Below are positions 20,425-28,371 of a DNA stretch of 64,000 nucleotides, piece by piece. Source of the stretch: Bacillota bacterium (GTDB taxonomy: Bacteria > Bacillota_A > Clostridia > Lachnospirales > Lachnospiraceae); assembly GCA_023443625.1 (NCBI GenBank), contig JAEZTQ010000028.1, positions 17,916-81,915 on the forward strand. The letters run 5' to 3'. Numbering within the stretch: position 1 is the first letter of the stretch; the number at the start of each line of letters is the position of its first letter. The translations under genes were made by a program, and so were the position numbers. The notes under the pieces were generated by a model. That model saw only the letters and a program-made list of their open reading frames with translations. It made no database searches and was not told where the DNA came from.

Positions 20425-20787
20425 ATGGAATTTATTCATAATATCCCAATATATCTTCAAGTGATGCAAGATATAAAAAGAGATATCGTAAATGGAACTA
20501 TGCCTATGGGTGAGAAGATGCCTTCTAGTAGAGAACTGGCTATAAAATATAAGATAAATCCCAATACAGCAAGTCGCATCTATAAGGAATTAGAGTTAGA
20601 ATTGGTTTGTTTTACAAAGCGAGGACTAGGTACCTATGTGACAGAAGATAAAGAGATTATTTTCCGGATTAGAGAGGAGATGGCTCAGGAATTCATCAGT
20701 AATTTTATTGCAGGGATGAAAGGACTTGGTTATAAGAAAGAAGAACTAAGACAAATTATTGCAGAACGATATGGAGAGGAAGAGTGA
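20425..20787 (+). CDS. GntR-family (YtrA-type) transcriptional regulator
   Basis: This 120-aa protein has a GntR winged helix (IPIYLQVMQDIKRDIVNG, then MPSSRELAIKYKINPNTASR) and only a short C-terminal helical tail, the hallmark of the YtrA subfamily that represses linked ABC exporters. ATG 20425 follows GAGGAGG by 6 bases; the longer upstream frame starts in the divergent promoter region and is rejected. The next two genes encode an ABC ATPase and permease. Autorepression through the palindrome in its promoter is inferred. Confidence 0.9.
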   Translation: MEFIHNIPIYLQVMQDIKRDIVNGTMPMGEKMPSSRELAIKYKINPNTASRIYKELELELVCFTKRGLGTYVTEDKEIIFRIREEMAQEFISNFIAGMKGLGYKKEELRQIIAERYGEEE

Positions 20788-20901
20788 GAGATAAATCTTT
20801 CACTCACAAAGTATGCGCCTGGGTAACCAAATTGTGAAGGACACACTTGGTGCAAACTTATTAGGGTAGAAAGCTTGTCCAGGTCTGAGGAGGGAATATA
20901 T

Positions 20902-21591
20902 ATGTTATGTGAGATGAGGGAAGTAAGTAAAAATTTTGGAGAGAAAAATATTATTCAAAATGTAAATTTAACCTTGGAAGCAGGAAGTATTTATGCCTTG
21001 CTTGGGGAGAATGGAAGTGGTAAATCCACTTTGATGAAGATGATTGTTGGACTTGTCAAAGCAGATGGAGGAAAAGTTACCTATAAAGGGCAAGACATAG
21101 GGGTATCTTCAAAAAAGGAGGTAGCCTATATGCCTACAGAGACATACTTTTATTCTTATATGAAAGTAAAGGATGTAGGTAGATATTATCAAGATTTTTT
21201 TGAAGATTTCAATTTGGTACGATTTATTGAATTACAAAAGAAAATGGAGTTGAATGATTTTGACCCAATTAGAGCCTTATCCTCAGGTCAAATTGCAAAA
21301 CTTAAATTGGCTACAACCTTAGCACGAGATGCAAAGCTTTATCTACTAGATGAACCTCTTAGTGGCATTGATTTATTATCAAGAGATGTAATTATTCGTA
21401 CCATTTTAGAAGTATCAAAAGAGGATAACACCATAGTCATTGCAAGCCACTTAATAGAAGAGATAGAACAGATTGTTGATAGAGTAATATTTTTAAATAA
21501 AGGAAGTATAAAATTAACGGGAGATATGGAGGAAATCAGAGCACTTCATGGAATGTCCATGGCAGATACTTATAGGAAAGTAATGGTCTAA
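20902..21591 (+). CDS. ABC transporter ATP-binding protein
   Basis: This 229-aa ATPase has Walker A GENGSGKST, a slightly degenerate signature ALSSGQIAKLK, Walker B LYLLDEPLSG and a switch histidine in IASHL. ATG 20902 is preceded by GAGGAGGG. It lies in the GntR operon and is followed 37 bases later by its likely membrane partner. YtrA-regulated systems of this shape often respond to cell-envelope antibiotics; that is family knowledge and no substrate is evident here. Confidence 0.9.
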   Translation: MLCEMREVSKNFGEKNIIQNVNLTLEAGSIYALLGENGSGKSTLMKMIVGLVKADGGKVTYKGQDIGVSSKKEVAYMPTETYFYSYMKVKDVGRYYQDFFEDFNLVRFIELQKKMELNDFDPIRALSSGQIAKLKLATTLARDAKLYLLDEPLSGIDLLSRDVIIRTILEVSKEDNTIVIASHLIEEIEQIVDRVIFLNKGSIKLTGDMEEIRALHGMSMADTYRKVMV

Positions 21592-21628
21592 TAATGTAAT
21601 CAGTCAAATAAACTGAGGGGTGAATATT

Positions 21629-22390
21629 ATGTTAAAAATAATGAAGTATGAGTTGAGAAAAGATATAATAACAAAGACGATATTGCTTGCGGTGACAATG
21701 GCTTTTGAATTGCTATTTCTTATAGCAATAGCAGCCAATACCATTAATGCAATAGAGATTTTAAGTACCATCATTTTTATATTATTCCTAATTGGTATGG
21801 TTATAGCAGGACTGGAACCGGCAAATGTGTTTCATAAAGATATTAGCAAGAAGCAGGGCTACTTATTATTTATGACACCAAACACTTATAGACGTATCTT
21901 ATGTGCTAAGTTGATGTTAGCTGCTAGTCAGGTTGTTGCAACATTTTCCTTATTTATAGGGATATTGGCACTCAATCAAAAGTTAATCTCAATTCGCTTT
22001 GGAATAGAAGTAAATCTAATAGACCAAGTTACCGATGTCTTTGGAGATGTGGGATTTAGCTTTGGGGAATATATTGTTACCACATTCTCCACTTTACTTG
22101 TGATGACATCTCTTATAGCTTTGGCGTTCTTATCCATTAGCATAAGCTATACCCTTAATCCAAGTAGCAAACTTCATGTATGGTTTAGTATACTAATATT
22201 TATAGGATTGCTTTTGGTTGAAATGTCGATTATGTGTGCCATAGGTGTTGGGATAATAGATTCTATTAAAGTGGATGAGGGAAGTCTATCTTTACTCTTT
22301 CAACTATTCATTGCTATTATCTTCGGTATTCCTACCATAATTAATTACTTCATTACGGTCAATGTGTTGGAGAAAAAGTTGAGTATGTAG
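21629..22390 (+). CDS. ABC-2 type permease subunit
   Basis: This hydrophobic 253-aa protein has about six membrane segments and no soluble domain. It follows the ATPase gene and should form the channel of the same exporter. ATG 21629 lies 8 bases after GAGGGG; a GTG at 21620 overlaps that site. Sequence is too divergent for a finer family name by eye. The unit runs to about 22390, before the ssrA promoter. Confidence 0.8.
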   Translation: MLKIMKYELRKDIITKTILLAVTMAFELLFLIAIAANTINAIEILSTIIFILFLIGMVIAGLEPANVFHKDISKKQGYLLFMTPNTYRRILCAKLMLAASQVVATFSLFIGILALNQKLISIRFGIEVNLIDQVTDVFGDVGFSFGEYIVTTFSTLLVMTSLIALAFLSISISYTLNPSSKLHVWFSILIFIGLLLVEMSIMCAIGVGIIDSIKVDEGSLSLLFQLFIAIIFGIPTIINYFITVNVLEKKLSM

Positions 22391-22462
22391 GAGTGTGATC
22401 AAACTATTTCATTAACTGGAAAATCTGGAATAAGAAATTTTATTAAAATTAATTTACTTCCC

Positions 22463-22491
22463 TTGACGTGGCAGATTAAATATATTAAGAT
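22463..22491 (+). promoter_or_regulatory. Promoter of ssrA
   Basis: TTGACG and TAAGAT are spaced by 17 bases. This would give a tmRNA precursor with a 5' extension of about 70 bases before the mature end at 22571. Confidence 0.6.
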
Positions 22492-22570
22492 AGATATGCG
22501 TCTGTGAACCGGATATGCAAATATAAACATTATGCTTTGAAGTAGATTTGCATATAACAACTTATATAAC

Positions 22571-22928
22571 GGGGTTGTACTGGTTTCGACGGGGGTTTGG
22601 AAATTGTGGAAGCCATTCGCAGACTAGGACTGCGTCATCAACTTAGAATTAAAATTAAACGCAGACGATAATTTAGCGTACGCTGCCTAGTGGCAGCTGT
22701 CGACCTTGAGTAACTCGCGGCTTAAGAGCTCGGCATCAAATTAGCGGGGACCTTTATCTTCAAAGCTTTGAGAAGATAAAAGATTAATGAAGCTACTAAA
22801 ATCTAAAGCCTGTCTGTCGGCGTTAGATGGAGGGAACAGCAGGTAAGACCTGCATAAAAGACCGACTGTAATGGGAGAAACTGCAATGGATGGGCTTTCG
22901 GACAGGGGTTCAACTCCCCTCAGCTCCA
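22571..22928 (+). ncRNA. ssrA: Transfer-messenger RNA (tmRNA)
   Basis: The RNA rescues stalled ribosomes with SmpB and tags nascent peptides for proteolysis. The 5' acceptor strand GGGGTTG pairs with the 3' CAGCTCC. The 5' end carries the conserved TACTGGTTTCGACGG and the 3' end the T arm with loop TTCAACT. The tag frame starts at GCA 22661 and reads ADDNLAYAA before TAG at 22688-22690. No CCA is encoded after the discriminator A (the next bases are TCA), so it would be added. The last 55 bases are the left attachment site of the inserted island. Confidence 0.96.
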
Positions 22929-22929
22929 T
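22874..22929 (+). repeat. attL, left direct repeat of the island
   Basis: It is identical to 32321-32376 except at two positions (22885 and 22889); the last 40 bases are perfect. It overlaps the tmRNA 3' end, including the T arm and the acceptor strand. Confidence 0.95.
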
Positions 22930-22944
22930 CAGTTAAAACAAGTG

Positions 22945-22983
22945 AAAAGCCTGTAATTACAGGTGTTTGAACGGATAAGGGAT
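22945..22983 (+). repeat. Left copy of an imperfect subterminal repeat (putative integrase arm site)
   Basis: AAAAGCCT is followed by GGTGTTTGA and GATAAGGGA. The same modules in the same order lie at 32255-32295, just inside the right end. Direct subterminal repeats beside the core are typical places for integrase arm or excisionase binding; that role is inferred. Confidence 0.55.
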
Positions 22984-23079
22984 ACTAACACAGATTAGAA
23001 CACTGTGGGGGTATCCCTTTTTTTGCCCCTACATATCCATACTGTTCTGCTATCTAAAAAAATCATAGGAGATAGTAGT

Positions 23080-24057
23080 ATGGCAAAGACAACAGGCATC
23101 TATAGTGTGGAGGCTGATATTAAACTGTTCAAGCAGGGGATAGCTACAAATACACAGCCTACTTATGATGGAAAAAGTTTTGACAAAGCAATGGATGTAA
23201 TTTTTAAACAAATGAAAGTTAGTGGCTATAGAGACAGAACAATAACAGACTATAGTTACTATATGGAAAAGCTCAGAAAGTTTGCAGATTTACAGTATCT
23301 TGAGGATATAACAGCTGATACTATATATAATTGGCTTGACTCAATGACTGTTTCTAATCAAAGTAAATTGATTAGACTTAAGAGTGTTGAAGCAGTATTG
23401 GGCAAATGTTTTAATAATGGTTGGTATAGCTCAAAATTTTGGCAGGACATAAATGTTAAAGTTGACAAAAAGGTCAAAAAAGGTACAAAACCTGATGATA
23501 TCAATATTCTATTGTCATTGCTAAACTTAAATACATTTGTTGGACTGAGGGATGCAGTAGCTGTTTTGGTATTGTACAGAACAGGAGTAAGAATAAATAC
23601 CCTTGCCAAATTACAGGAGAAACACTTAGACCTTGACAATAAATTGCTGAGTATTGAGGGAGCAATATTAAAAAACCATAAGCTGTTAAAGCTCCCCTTA
23701 GATGATGAACTAATTCATTTGTTAAAGATATTAATTGCCCATAACAACAAGATAAGAAAATATTTTGGGCAAAATAACTCTTACCTTTTTATTAACAACA
23801 AGGGTCAATCTCTAGATACAAAGTCAACCAACAATGCAATATCTAAACAGTTAAACAAATATGCTAAAAAATATGGATTAGATAATATCAACCCTCATGC
23901 AATGAGGAGAGGATATGCAAAGAACTTACTAGAAAAAGGAGCAAATGATGCATTGATTTCAAAGGCTTTAGGACATGCTAATCTAGAGGTCACAACTCAA
24001 TATCTTGACTTGGATGTAGATGAGGTAGCAGGTAATTTAAGAGGTTTTTTGTCATGA
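23080..24057 (+). CDS. Tyrosine recombinase / integrase
   Basis: This site-specific recombinase is the likely enzyme that inserted the island at ssrA. The 325-aa protein has an N-terminal SAM-like core-binding domain (about residues 45-125) and a catalytic domain with the first arginine in YRTGVRINTL (about residue 170), HAMRRGYA, the second histidine in LGHANLEVTTQ and the nucleophile in QYLDLD (about Tyr308). ATG 23080 has AGGAGA upstream; the longer frame begins near the att site and is rejected. It sits 150 bases from attL, the usual position. The gene contains no CpG. Confidence 0.94.
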   Translation: MAKTTGIYSVEADIKLFKQGIATNTQPTYDGKSFDKAMDVIFKQMKVSGYRDRTITDYSYYMEKLRKFADLQYLEDITADTIYNWLDSMTVSNQSKLIRLKSVEAVLGKCFNNGWYSSKFWQDINVKVDKKVKKGTKPDDINILLSLLNLNTFVGLRDAVAVLVLYRTGVRINTLAKLQEKHLDLDNKLLSIEGAILKNHKLLKLPLDDELIHLLKILIAHNNKIRKYFGQNNSYLFINNKGQSLDTKSTNNAISKQLNKYAKKYGLDNINPHAMRRGYAKNLLEKGANDALISKALGHANLEVTTQYLDLDVDEVAGNLRGFLS

Positions 24058-24164
24058 TACAACTATTATCCAATTTATATATCACTGAGTTTTTCAAGGT
24101 AGTTTGTGCAGAGTCTAATGAGAGTTGTATTGTTACACAGTATTAACAGCAGGGGAGGATTTAT

Positions 24165-24404
24165 ATGGCAATAGCAAATTTAAGTAATGCTGAGATTAGA
24201 ATGTATCAGAACAGTGATGAGGGCAGGGCATACCTTGAATATCATGCTAAGACAGGAGGAGAGCCTTATGGATATTGCATAGGTATCCCTTATGTAGATG
24301 ATATTATAGGACTCTATAATAAGTGCATCAAAGAGGACAAGACATGGTATGAGGTTCTAGGAATAAGTCAGGATGCTAACTTTGATGAGATACCTCTTGA
24401 TTAA
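24165..24404 (+). CDS. Small island protein of unknown function
   Basis: I do not recognise this 79-aa protein. It is soluble, mildly acidic, with a Tyr/Gly-rich middle (GGEPYGYCIGIPYVDDIIG) and the phrase TWYEVLGISQDANFDEIP, which faintly recalls the start of a J-domain but is too short to call. GGGGAGG lies 6-7 bases before the ATG, and a hairpin with a T run follows, so it looks like a real single-gene unit. Confidence 0.6.
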   Translation: MAIANLSNAEIRMYQNSDEGRAYLEYHAKTGGEPYGYCIGIPYVDDIIGLYNKCIKEDKTWYEVLGISQDANFDEIPLD

Positions 24405-24433
24405 TAGCCTGTATATTTAAGGGTTTACTGAGG

Positions 24434-24464
24434 GTGGATAGGGATAACCTATCTGCTCTTTTAT
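24434..24464 (+). terminator. Terminator in the island
   Basis: GTGGATAGG and CCTATCTGC pair with two G-U wobbles across a 5-base loop and run into CTCTTTT. Similar hairpins ending in CTCTTTT occur at 26349 and 28343. Confidence 0.6.
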
Positions 24465-24569
24465 GTAAATTACATTGGTAATAAACATTTAAGTGATGTA
24501 TAATAATGGAATATATAAGATGTCAGGGATAACTATTACTAAAGTAAATTACAAAAAGGAATTAATTGA

Positions 24570-25007
24570 ATGGAGATTATATTTTGGATTATTGTAGGTA
24601 TTTTATTCTATTGCTTTGGACTATTTGTAGTATATATAGCAGACAATGATATAAATAGAATGATGAGAATGTCTAGGCTAGAGTTGTGTGTAGCAATGCT
24701 AATTTCCATTCTATTATGGATTTATGAGAGTTATAAAATGAATAATTGGAGCATTCTTACAGACAGATATTCAATTATCTTAATCTAATTTTTAGTCTTT
24801 AATGTTGTATTATTGTTGATAATTGGAAGCTTTTATAAGTGGAAAGAAAGAAAAAATAATAATTCATATTATGCACAATATCATAGAAAATCCAATGACT
24901 ATTTCTCTCTAGAAAATGCAGCATTTAGAGTTTATACATTTTCTTTTGTGACTGTATTAGCAGGTACAATATGGATTACATATAGCATAATAACTAAATA
25001 CAAATAG
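24570..25007 (+). pseudogene. Membrane protein gene interrupted by one in-frame stop
   Basis: Residues 1-72 (24570-24788) and a downstream stretch (to 25007) are in the same frame, separated only by TAA at 24786-24788. Reading through gives IILI, stop, FLVFNVVLLLIIGSF, a continuous hydrophobic helix, so the stop sits inside a membrane segment. The intact protein would have about 145 residues and four membrane helices (near residues 4-22, 34-50, 68-85 and 120-140). The downstream part has no good start or ribosome-binding site. I infer a nonsense mutation. Function is unknown. Confidence 0.6.
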
Positions 25008-25052
25008 TGGATATAATATTAATCAATATGCAATGGAGTTAGAGGAGGAGAT

Positions 25053-25685
25053 ATGCCAGCATACTTTTCAATTGAGGTTAGCTTTAAGAAGAATATATTA
25101 AACAAAACATTTGTAAAGGATATTTATAACACCCTAGATAAATCTGGTTTCAGATTTAAAAGTGGATATTGGTTTGGAGAAGATATGTCTTTAGAGCAGA
25201 TAATTGATTGGAACCAAAAACTACTTGAAAAAAAGTTTGAACTTGATTTTAAACAACATGTGAAATTTGATTATAAGCAAATACTGCTTGATACTTCTAG
25301 CTACAGTCATATGAGAGCTTTCTGGATGTATTTAAATAAAAGAATTAATTTATCCATCATCATTCCTGAATATGATGTCCTTTCAGATGAGAATAGCATA
25401 ATGTTTTTAACAAATAAAATTAGTCCAATTATTGATTTATCCTGTAATATATGGGACACAGGAATGGTATCTAGTATTCAATCATGTTTGGAACTAGATG
25501 CAGGAGTTGATTATGAAAGGTTGGATAAAGGTGAATTACCTACTATAAATCCATTTTGTATTATTGAGAAAGACATCTATCAAGATATAAATCCTGCAAA
25601 AAAAGATAAATTTACTGTTAGTGAGATTAATAATAATGGGGTATTACTAGTTGATAATTGCAAAATAGATAAATTACATTCATGA
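25053..25685 (+). CDS. Uncharacterised island protein
   Basis: This 210-aa soluble protein is not one I recognise. GAGGAGG stands directly before the ATG. The sequence is Lys/Asp/Ile-rich with several aromatic patches and no signal peptide or membrane helix. Its size, its soluble acidic-mixed nature and the run of similar single-copy genes around it resemble immunity-protein arrays, but no specific Imm family is identifiable by eye. Confidence 0.7.
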   Translation: MPAYFSIEVSFKKNILNKTFVKDIYNTLDKSGFRFKSGYWFGEDMSLEQIIDWNQKLLEKKFELDFKQHVKFDYKQILLDTSSYSHMRAFWMYLNKRINLSIIIPEYDVLSDENSIMFLTNKISPIIDLSCNIWDTGMVSSIQSCLELDAGVDYERLDKGELPTINPFCIIEKDIYQDINPAKKDKFTVSEINNNGVLLVDNCKIDKLHS

Positions 25686-25824
25686 GTAAAGTCATAACAG
25701 AAACAATAATGGTGATTTTGCATTGATATTAAGAGGTTGGATTAGTTTATTATAGTGGGTGTAGAAATTAAAACAATCTGCTTTTCTTTAGTAATTTTAT
25801 AATGTTTATACAAGGAGGTAAGAT

Positions 25825-25989
25825 ATGCAGGAATTAAATGAAATTCTGATAGAGGGATGTGTTGATGTAAGAGAAAACCCAATTTCAGCTGATGAATTTA
25901 CTGATAAATTTATACACTGGATTGAAAGTAATGGATGGTATTTTGGTGGAGGTATTAATCCATTTAAAATAGATGAAGATATCAAGTAA
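25825..25989 (+). CDS. Small island protein (54 aa)
   Basis: This is an open frame from ATG 25825 with AGGAGG 7 bases upstream. The 54-aa acidic product contains DEFTDKFIHWIESNGWYFGG. It lies 9 bases before the next gene, suggesting co-transcription. No function can be assigned. Confidence 0.6.
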   Translation: MQELNEILIEGCVDVRENPISADEFTDKFIHWIESNGWYFGGGINPFKIDEDIK

Positions 25990-25998
25990 GGAGTGACT

Positions 25999-26325
25999 AT
26001 GAATTATAAGTTGTATCATGGAATAAATATTGAGAAGTTAGTGAAAATTGTGCCTACTAAATATAAAAACTTAATAACAAAAGTTCCTTTAAATAGAGTT
26101 TCAGATGTAGTGATTTTTCCTGTTGATAAGGTGATTTTATCCAATAAGATTAAAAAAGCTATTGATAGTCTGGAAGAGTATCCAGAGAATAAAAGGATTT
26201 TCATAGGTTATAATTTTACAGCAGAGGCTAAAAGTATTATGGTAGAAAGTAATGTTGAATTTTTTGAATTTCACAATTTTTATTGGACAGATGAGTCCTA
26301 CAATAACATTAGGCAAAACATCTAA
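25999..26325 (+). CDS. Uncharacterised island protein (108 aa)
   Basis: ATG 25999 follows AAGGAG by 5 bases. The 108-aa protein is soluble and unrecognised, with a possible alpha/beta pattern and an aromatic C-terminus (FFEFHNFYWTDESY). It shares an apparent transcription unit with the 54-aa gene before it and ends at a terminator. Confidence 0.65.
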   Translation: MNYKLYHGINIEKLVKIVPTKYKNLITKVPLNRVSDVVIFPVDKVILSNKIKKAIDSLEEYPENKRIFIGYNFTAEAKSIMVESNVEFFEFHNFYWTDESYNNIRQNI

Positions 26326-26348
26326 AGATGAAAGTTGTACATATAGTT

Positions 26349-26380
26349 AGTGGATAGAGAAATCTATCTACTCTTTTTTT
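26349..26380 (+). terminator. Terminator in the island
   Basis: AGTGGATAGA and TCTATCTACT form a perfect 10-bp stem with a 4-base loop, followed by CTTTTTTT. Confidence 0.85.
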
Positions 26381-26483
26381 ATAAGTTTATATGGATATAT
26401 ATTTATAATTATTGTATAATAATGGAACAAATTATAATGTATGTGTCTATTAAATAGTAACTATAGAAAGATTGGTGGAATAG

Positions 26484-26894
26484 GTGAGAAAAAGAATTTT
26501 AATATTAATTGCTATAATCTTAATTATTGGTATTTTATTTACATACTTTAAAATTTCTAGCCTAAAATTTAATTTGAATTCTAATGAGATATACAGTATT
26601 GAATATAGCTTTGATTGTTATAGTAATGGCATTGGCTATATAAAAGGGGAGGTAACTGATAAAGAAATCTTAAATAATACAGTATCATACCTCAATAAAA
26701 TATCTCTACTAATATCTTTTACAAAAACTAAAGGAGCAACTCAATGGTTAGGTTTTAAGGATAAGAATGGTAATCTCATTAAAGGTTATGCATTTGGTTG
26801 TGGAGATTTATGGGTTGGAAATAAGACATATATGTTTGGAGATGCACAAATCAATAAAGTAAAAGAACTTCTGAATGTTAATGATAAAAAATAA
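26484..26894 (+). CDS. Membrane-anchored or secreted island protein
   Basis: This 136-aa protein begins at GTG 26484, preceded by GGTGGAATAG. Residues 5-23 are a hydrophobic helix without a clear cleavage site, so the rest (an extracytoplasmic Lys/Asn/Gly-rich domain with two cysteines) is probably tethered outside the membrane. I do not recognise the domain. Confidence 0.65.
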   Translation: MRKRILILIAIILIIGILFTYFKISSLKFNLNSNEIYSIEYSFDCYSNGIGYIKGEVTDKEILNNTVSYLNKISLLISFTKTKGATQWLGFKDKNGNLIKGYAFGCGDLWVGNKTYMFGDAQINKVKELLNVNDKK

Positions 26895-26931
26895 TACTAT
26901 ATAGTTTGTTTTTACAATGAAAGGAATTAAT

Positions 26932-27456
26932 GTGGAAATTGGTTATGTTGCTGTAGAAACATTTTTAACAACAGAAAAATATAGAGAATGGAGCAAGTTA
27001 CATCATGTGAAAGAAGTTGTTTCACTTGATTGTGCTTTATGTCCAAATGTACTAGATAATAATAATGAGGATGATTTAATATACTTGCAGAATGATGGTT
27101 TTTATTATGATATCGTGAATAATTTAGATAAGCTTATAAGCAAAGTTCAAAATGTTAAGGATAAACAAATCTTGGCAGTATCAAGAAATCCTGAAAATGA
27201 TTGTTCTAATTTAATAATTGATGGTAGGTTTAAGTTCTATGGTTATGATTTACTTGAGGATGATACAAGAATAAGTGCTTTAGTAAACTGTGGTGGTTTT
27301 GATAAGGCATTTAATCCACAGGACATATCTGAGTATGGTCTTATTAAGGATTTTAAAAAAGCCAAAGAAGTCCAGTTTCTGCTGGCTAATGAATATCCTT
27401 ATGAAAATCATGTATTTTGTACACTATGGGCTATCTGGAAGATGAAAGATATATAA
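26932..27456 (+). CDS. Uncharacterised island protein (174 aa)
   Basis: I prefer GTG 26932, which has AAAGGA 5 bases upstream, over ATG 26917, which has none. The protein is soluble and acidic, and ends in VFCTLWAIWKM. It follows the membrane-anchored gene by 37 bases. Its general character again recalls toxin-immunity cargo, but no family is recognised. One of the three CpGs of the island lies in it (27114). Confidence 0.65.
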   Translation: MEIGYVAVETFLTTEKYREWSKLHHVKEVVSLDCALCPNVLDNNNEDDLIYLQNDGFYYDIVNNLDKLISKVQNVKDKQILAVSRNPENDCSNLIIDGRFKFYGYDLLEDDTRISALVNCGGFDKAFNPQDISEYGLIKDFKKAKEVQFLLANEYPYENHVFCTLWAIWKMKDI

Positions 27457-27655
27457 ATAATAATTTGACAGTAATGATTTTGTGTTACCATTATATTACA
27501 TCCAAAGTATTTTTTATTGTGTATATTTTCCGTATGCCTCATCCCTGTTCCTCCTACCCCTCTCCCCCTGTACTCCCTTTAGCTTTAACTGCCAAGACTG
27601 CACAGAACCTAATCTATGAAAGTGATTTGTAAGAGTATCCAATCAAGTATACTAT

Positions 27656-27714
27656 AATGGACAATGCTGTATTTACTGAGTTTGCAGGCTTTATAGTGTC
27701 CATTTATTGCTGAT
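27656..27714. other. Inverted repeat upstream of the serine recombinase (candidate res site)
   Basis: AATGGACA (27656-27663) and TGTCCATT (27707-27714) are perfect inverted arms 43 bases apart, ending 39 bases before the recombinase start. Resolvase genes usually lie next to their recombination site with such paired arms. The assignment is by position and symmetry only. Confidence 0.45.
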
Positions 27715-27753
27715 AATATAGTATATATAATTGAACAGCAAGGAGATGACAAA

Positions 27754-28329
27754 ATGATTATTGGTTATGCAAGAGTAAGCTCATCAAGTCAGGACTTATC
27801 TAGTCAAATTAAAGCCTTACAGGATGCAGGAGCAGAGCAGATACATCAGGATAAGCTCTCAGGTAAGGACTTACATAGGGCAGGTTTAAAGCAGACCTTA
27901 GAGAGTTTACAGCAGGGAGATACTCTGATAGTTACAAAGATGGACAGAATAGCAAGGAATGTTAAGCAGGGAATAGAGCTGATTGATGAGCTGAACAGCA
28001 GGGGTATTATTCTATATGTCCTTAATATGGGCAGGTTTGACAGCTCCCCTACATCTAAGCTATTAAGAAATATATTGCTCTCTGTGGCAGAGTGGGAAAG
28101 AGAGATGATACTAGAGAGACAAAGAGAGGGCATAGAAATAGCCAAAGCTAATGGAAAATACTCTAATAAACCTAGAAAGTATCATCCTAAACATAAGGGC
28201 ATGGCTCATGCTATAGAGCTGTTAGCAGATAGAGCTAATAATAAAATGACTGTAAAGGACATCTGTGATATTTGCAAGGTAACAAGGAGTAGCCTTTATA
28301 TGAAAGCTAAGGAGCAGGGAGTACTTTAG
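27754..28329 (+). CDS. Serine recombinase (resolvase/invertase family)
   Basis: This 191-aa recombinase has the catalytic serine at residue 9 (GYARVSSSSQD), the conserved arginine in KMDRIARN, the E-helix region and a C-terminal helix-turn-helix (MTVKDICDICKVTRSSLYMK). AAGGAGATGAC precedes the ATG. It is a small resolvase rather than a large serine integrase, so it more likely resolves dimers or inverts a segment than integrates the island. The whole gene contains no CpG. Confidence 0.92.
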   Translation: MIIGYARVSSSSQDLSSQIKALQDAGAEQIHQDKLSGKDLHRAGLKQTLESLQQGDTLIVTKMDRIARNVKQGIELIDELNSRGIILYVLNMGRFDSSPTSKLLRNILLSVAEWEREMILERQREGIEIAKANGKYSNKPRKYHPKHKGMAHAIELLADRANNKMTVKDICDICKVTRSSLYMKAKEQGVL

Positions 28330-28342
28330 TAATTGATATGTT

Positions 28343-28370
28343 GAGCAGGGGGTATATCTCTGCTCTTTTT
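28343..28370 (+). terminator. Terminator after the serine recombinase
   Basis: GAGCAG and CTGCTC pair across an 11-base loop and run into TTTTT. Confidence 0.65.
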
Positions 28371-28371
28371 A

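Noticed and set aside
27417..27632. 71-codon plus-strand frame overlapping the end of the preceding island gene
   Set aside because: It has no ribosome-binding site, its content is Pro/Ser-rich from the pyrimidine tract, and it overlaps a better gene.
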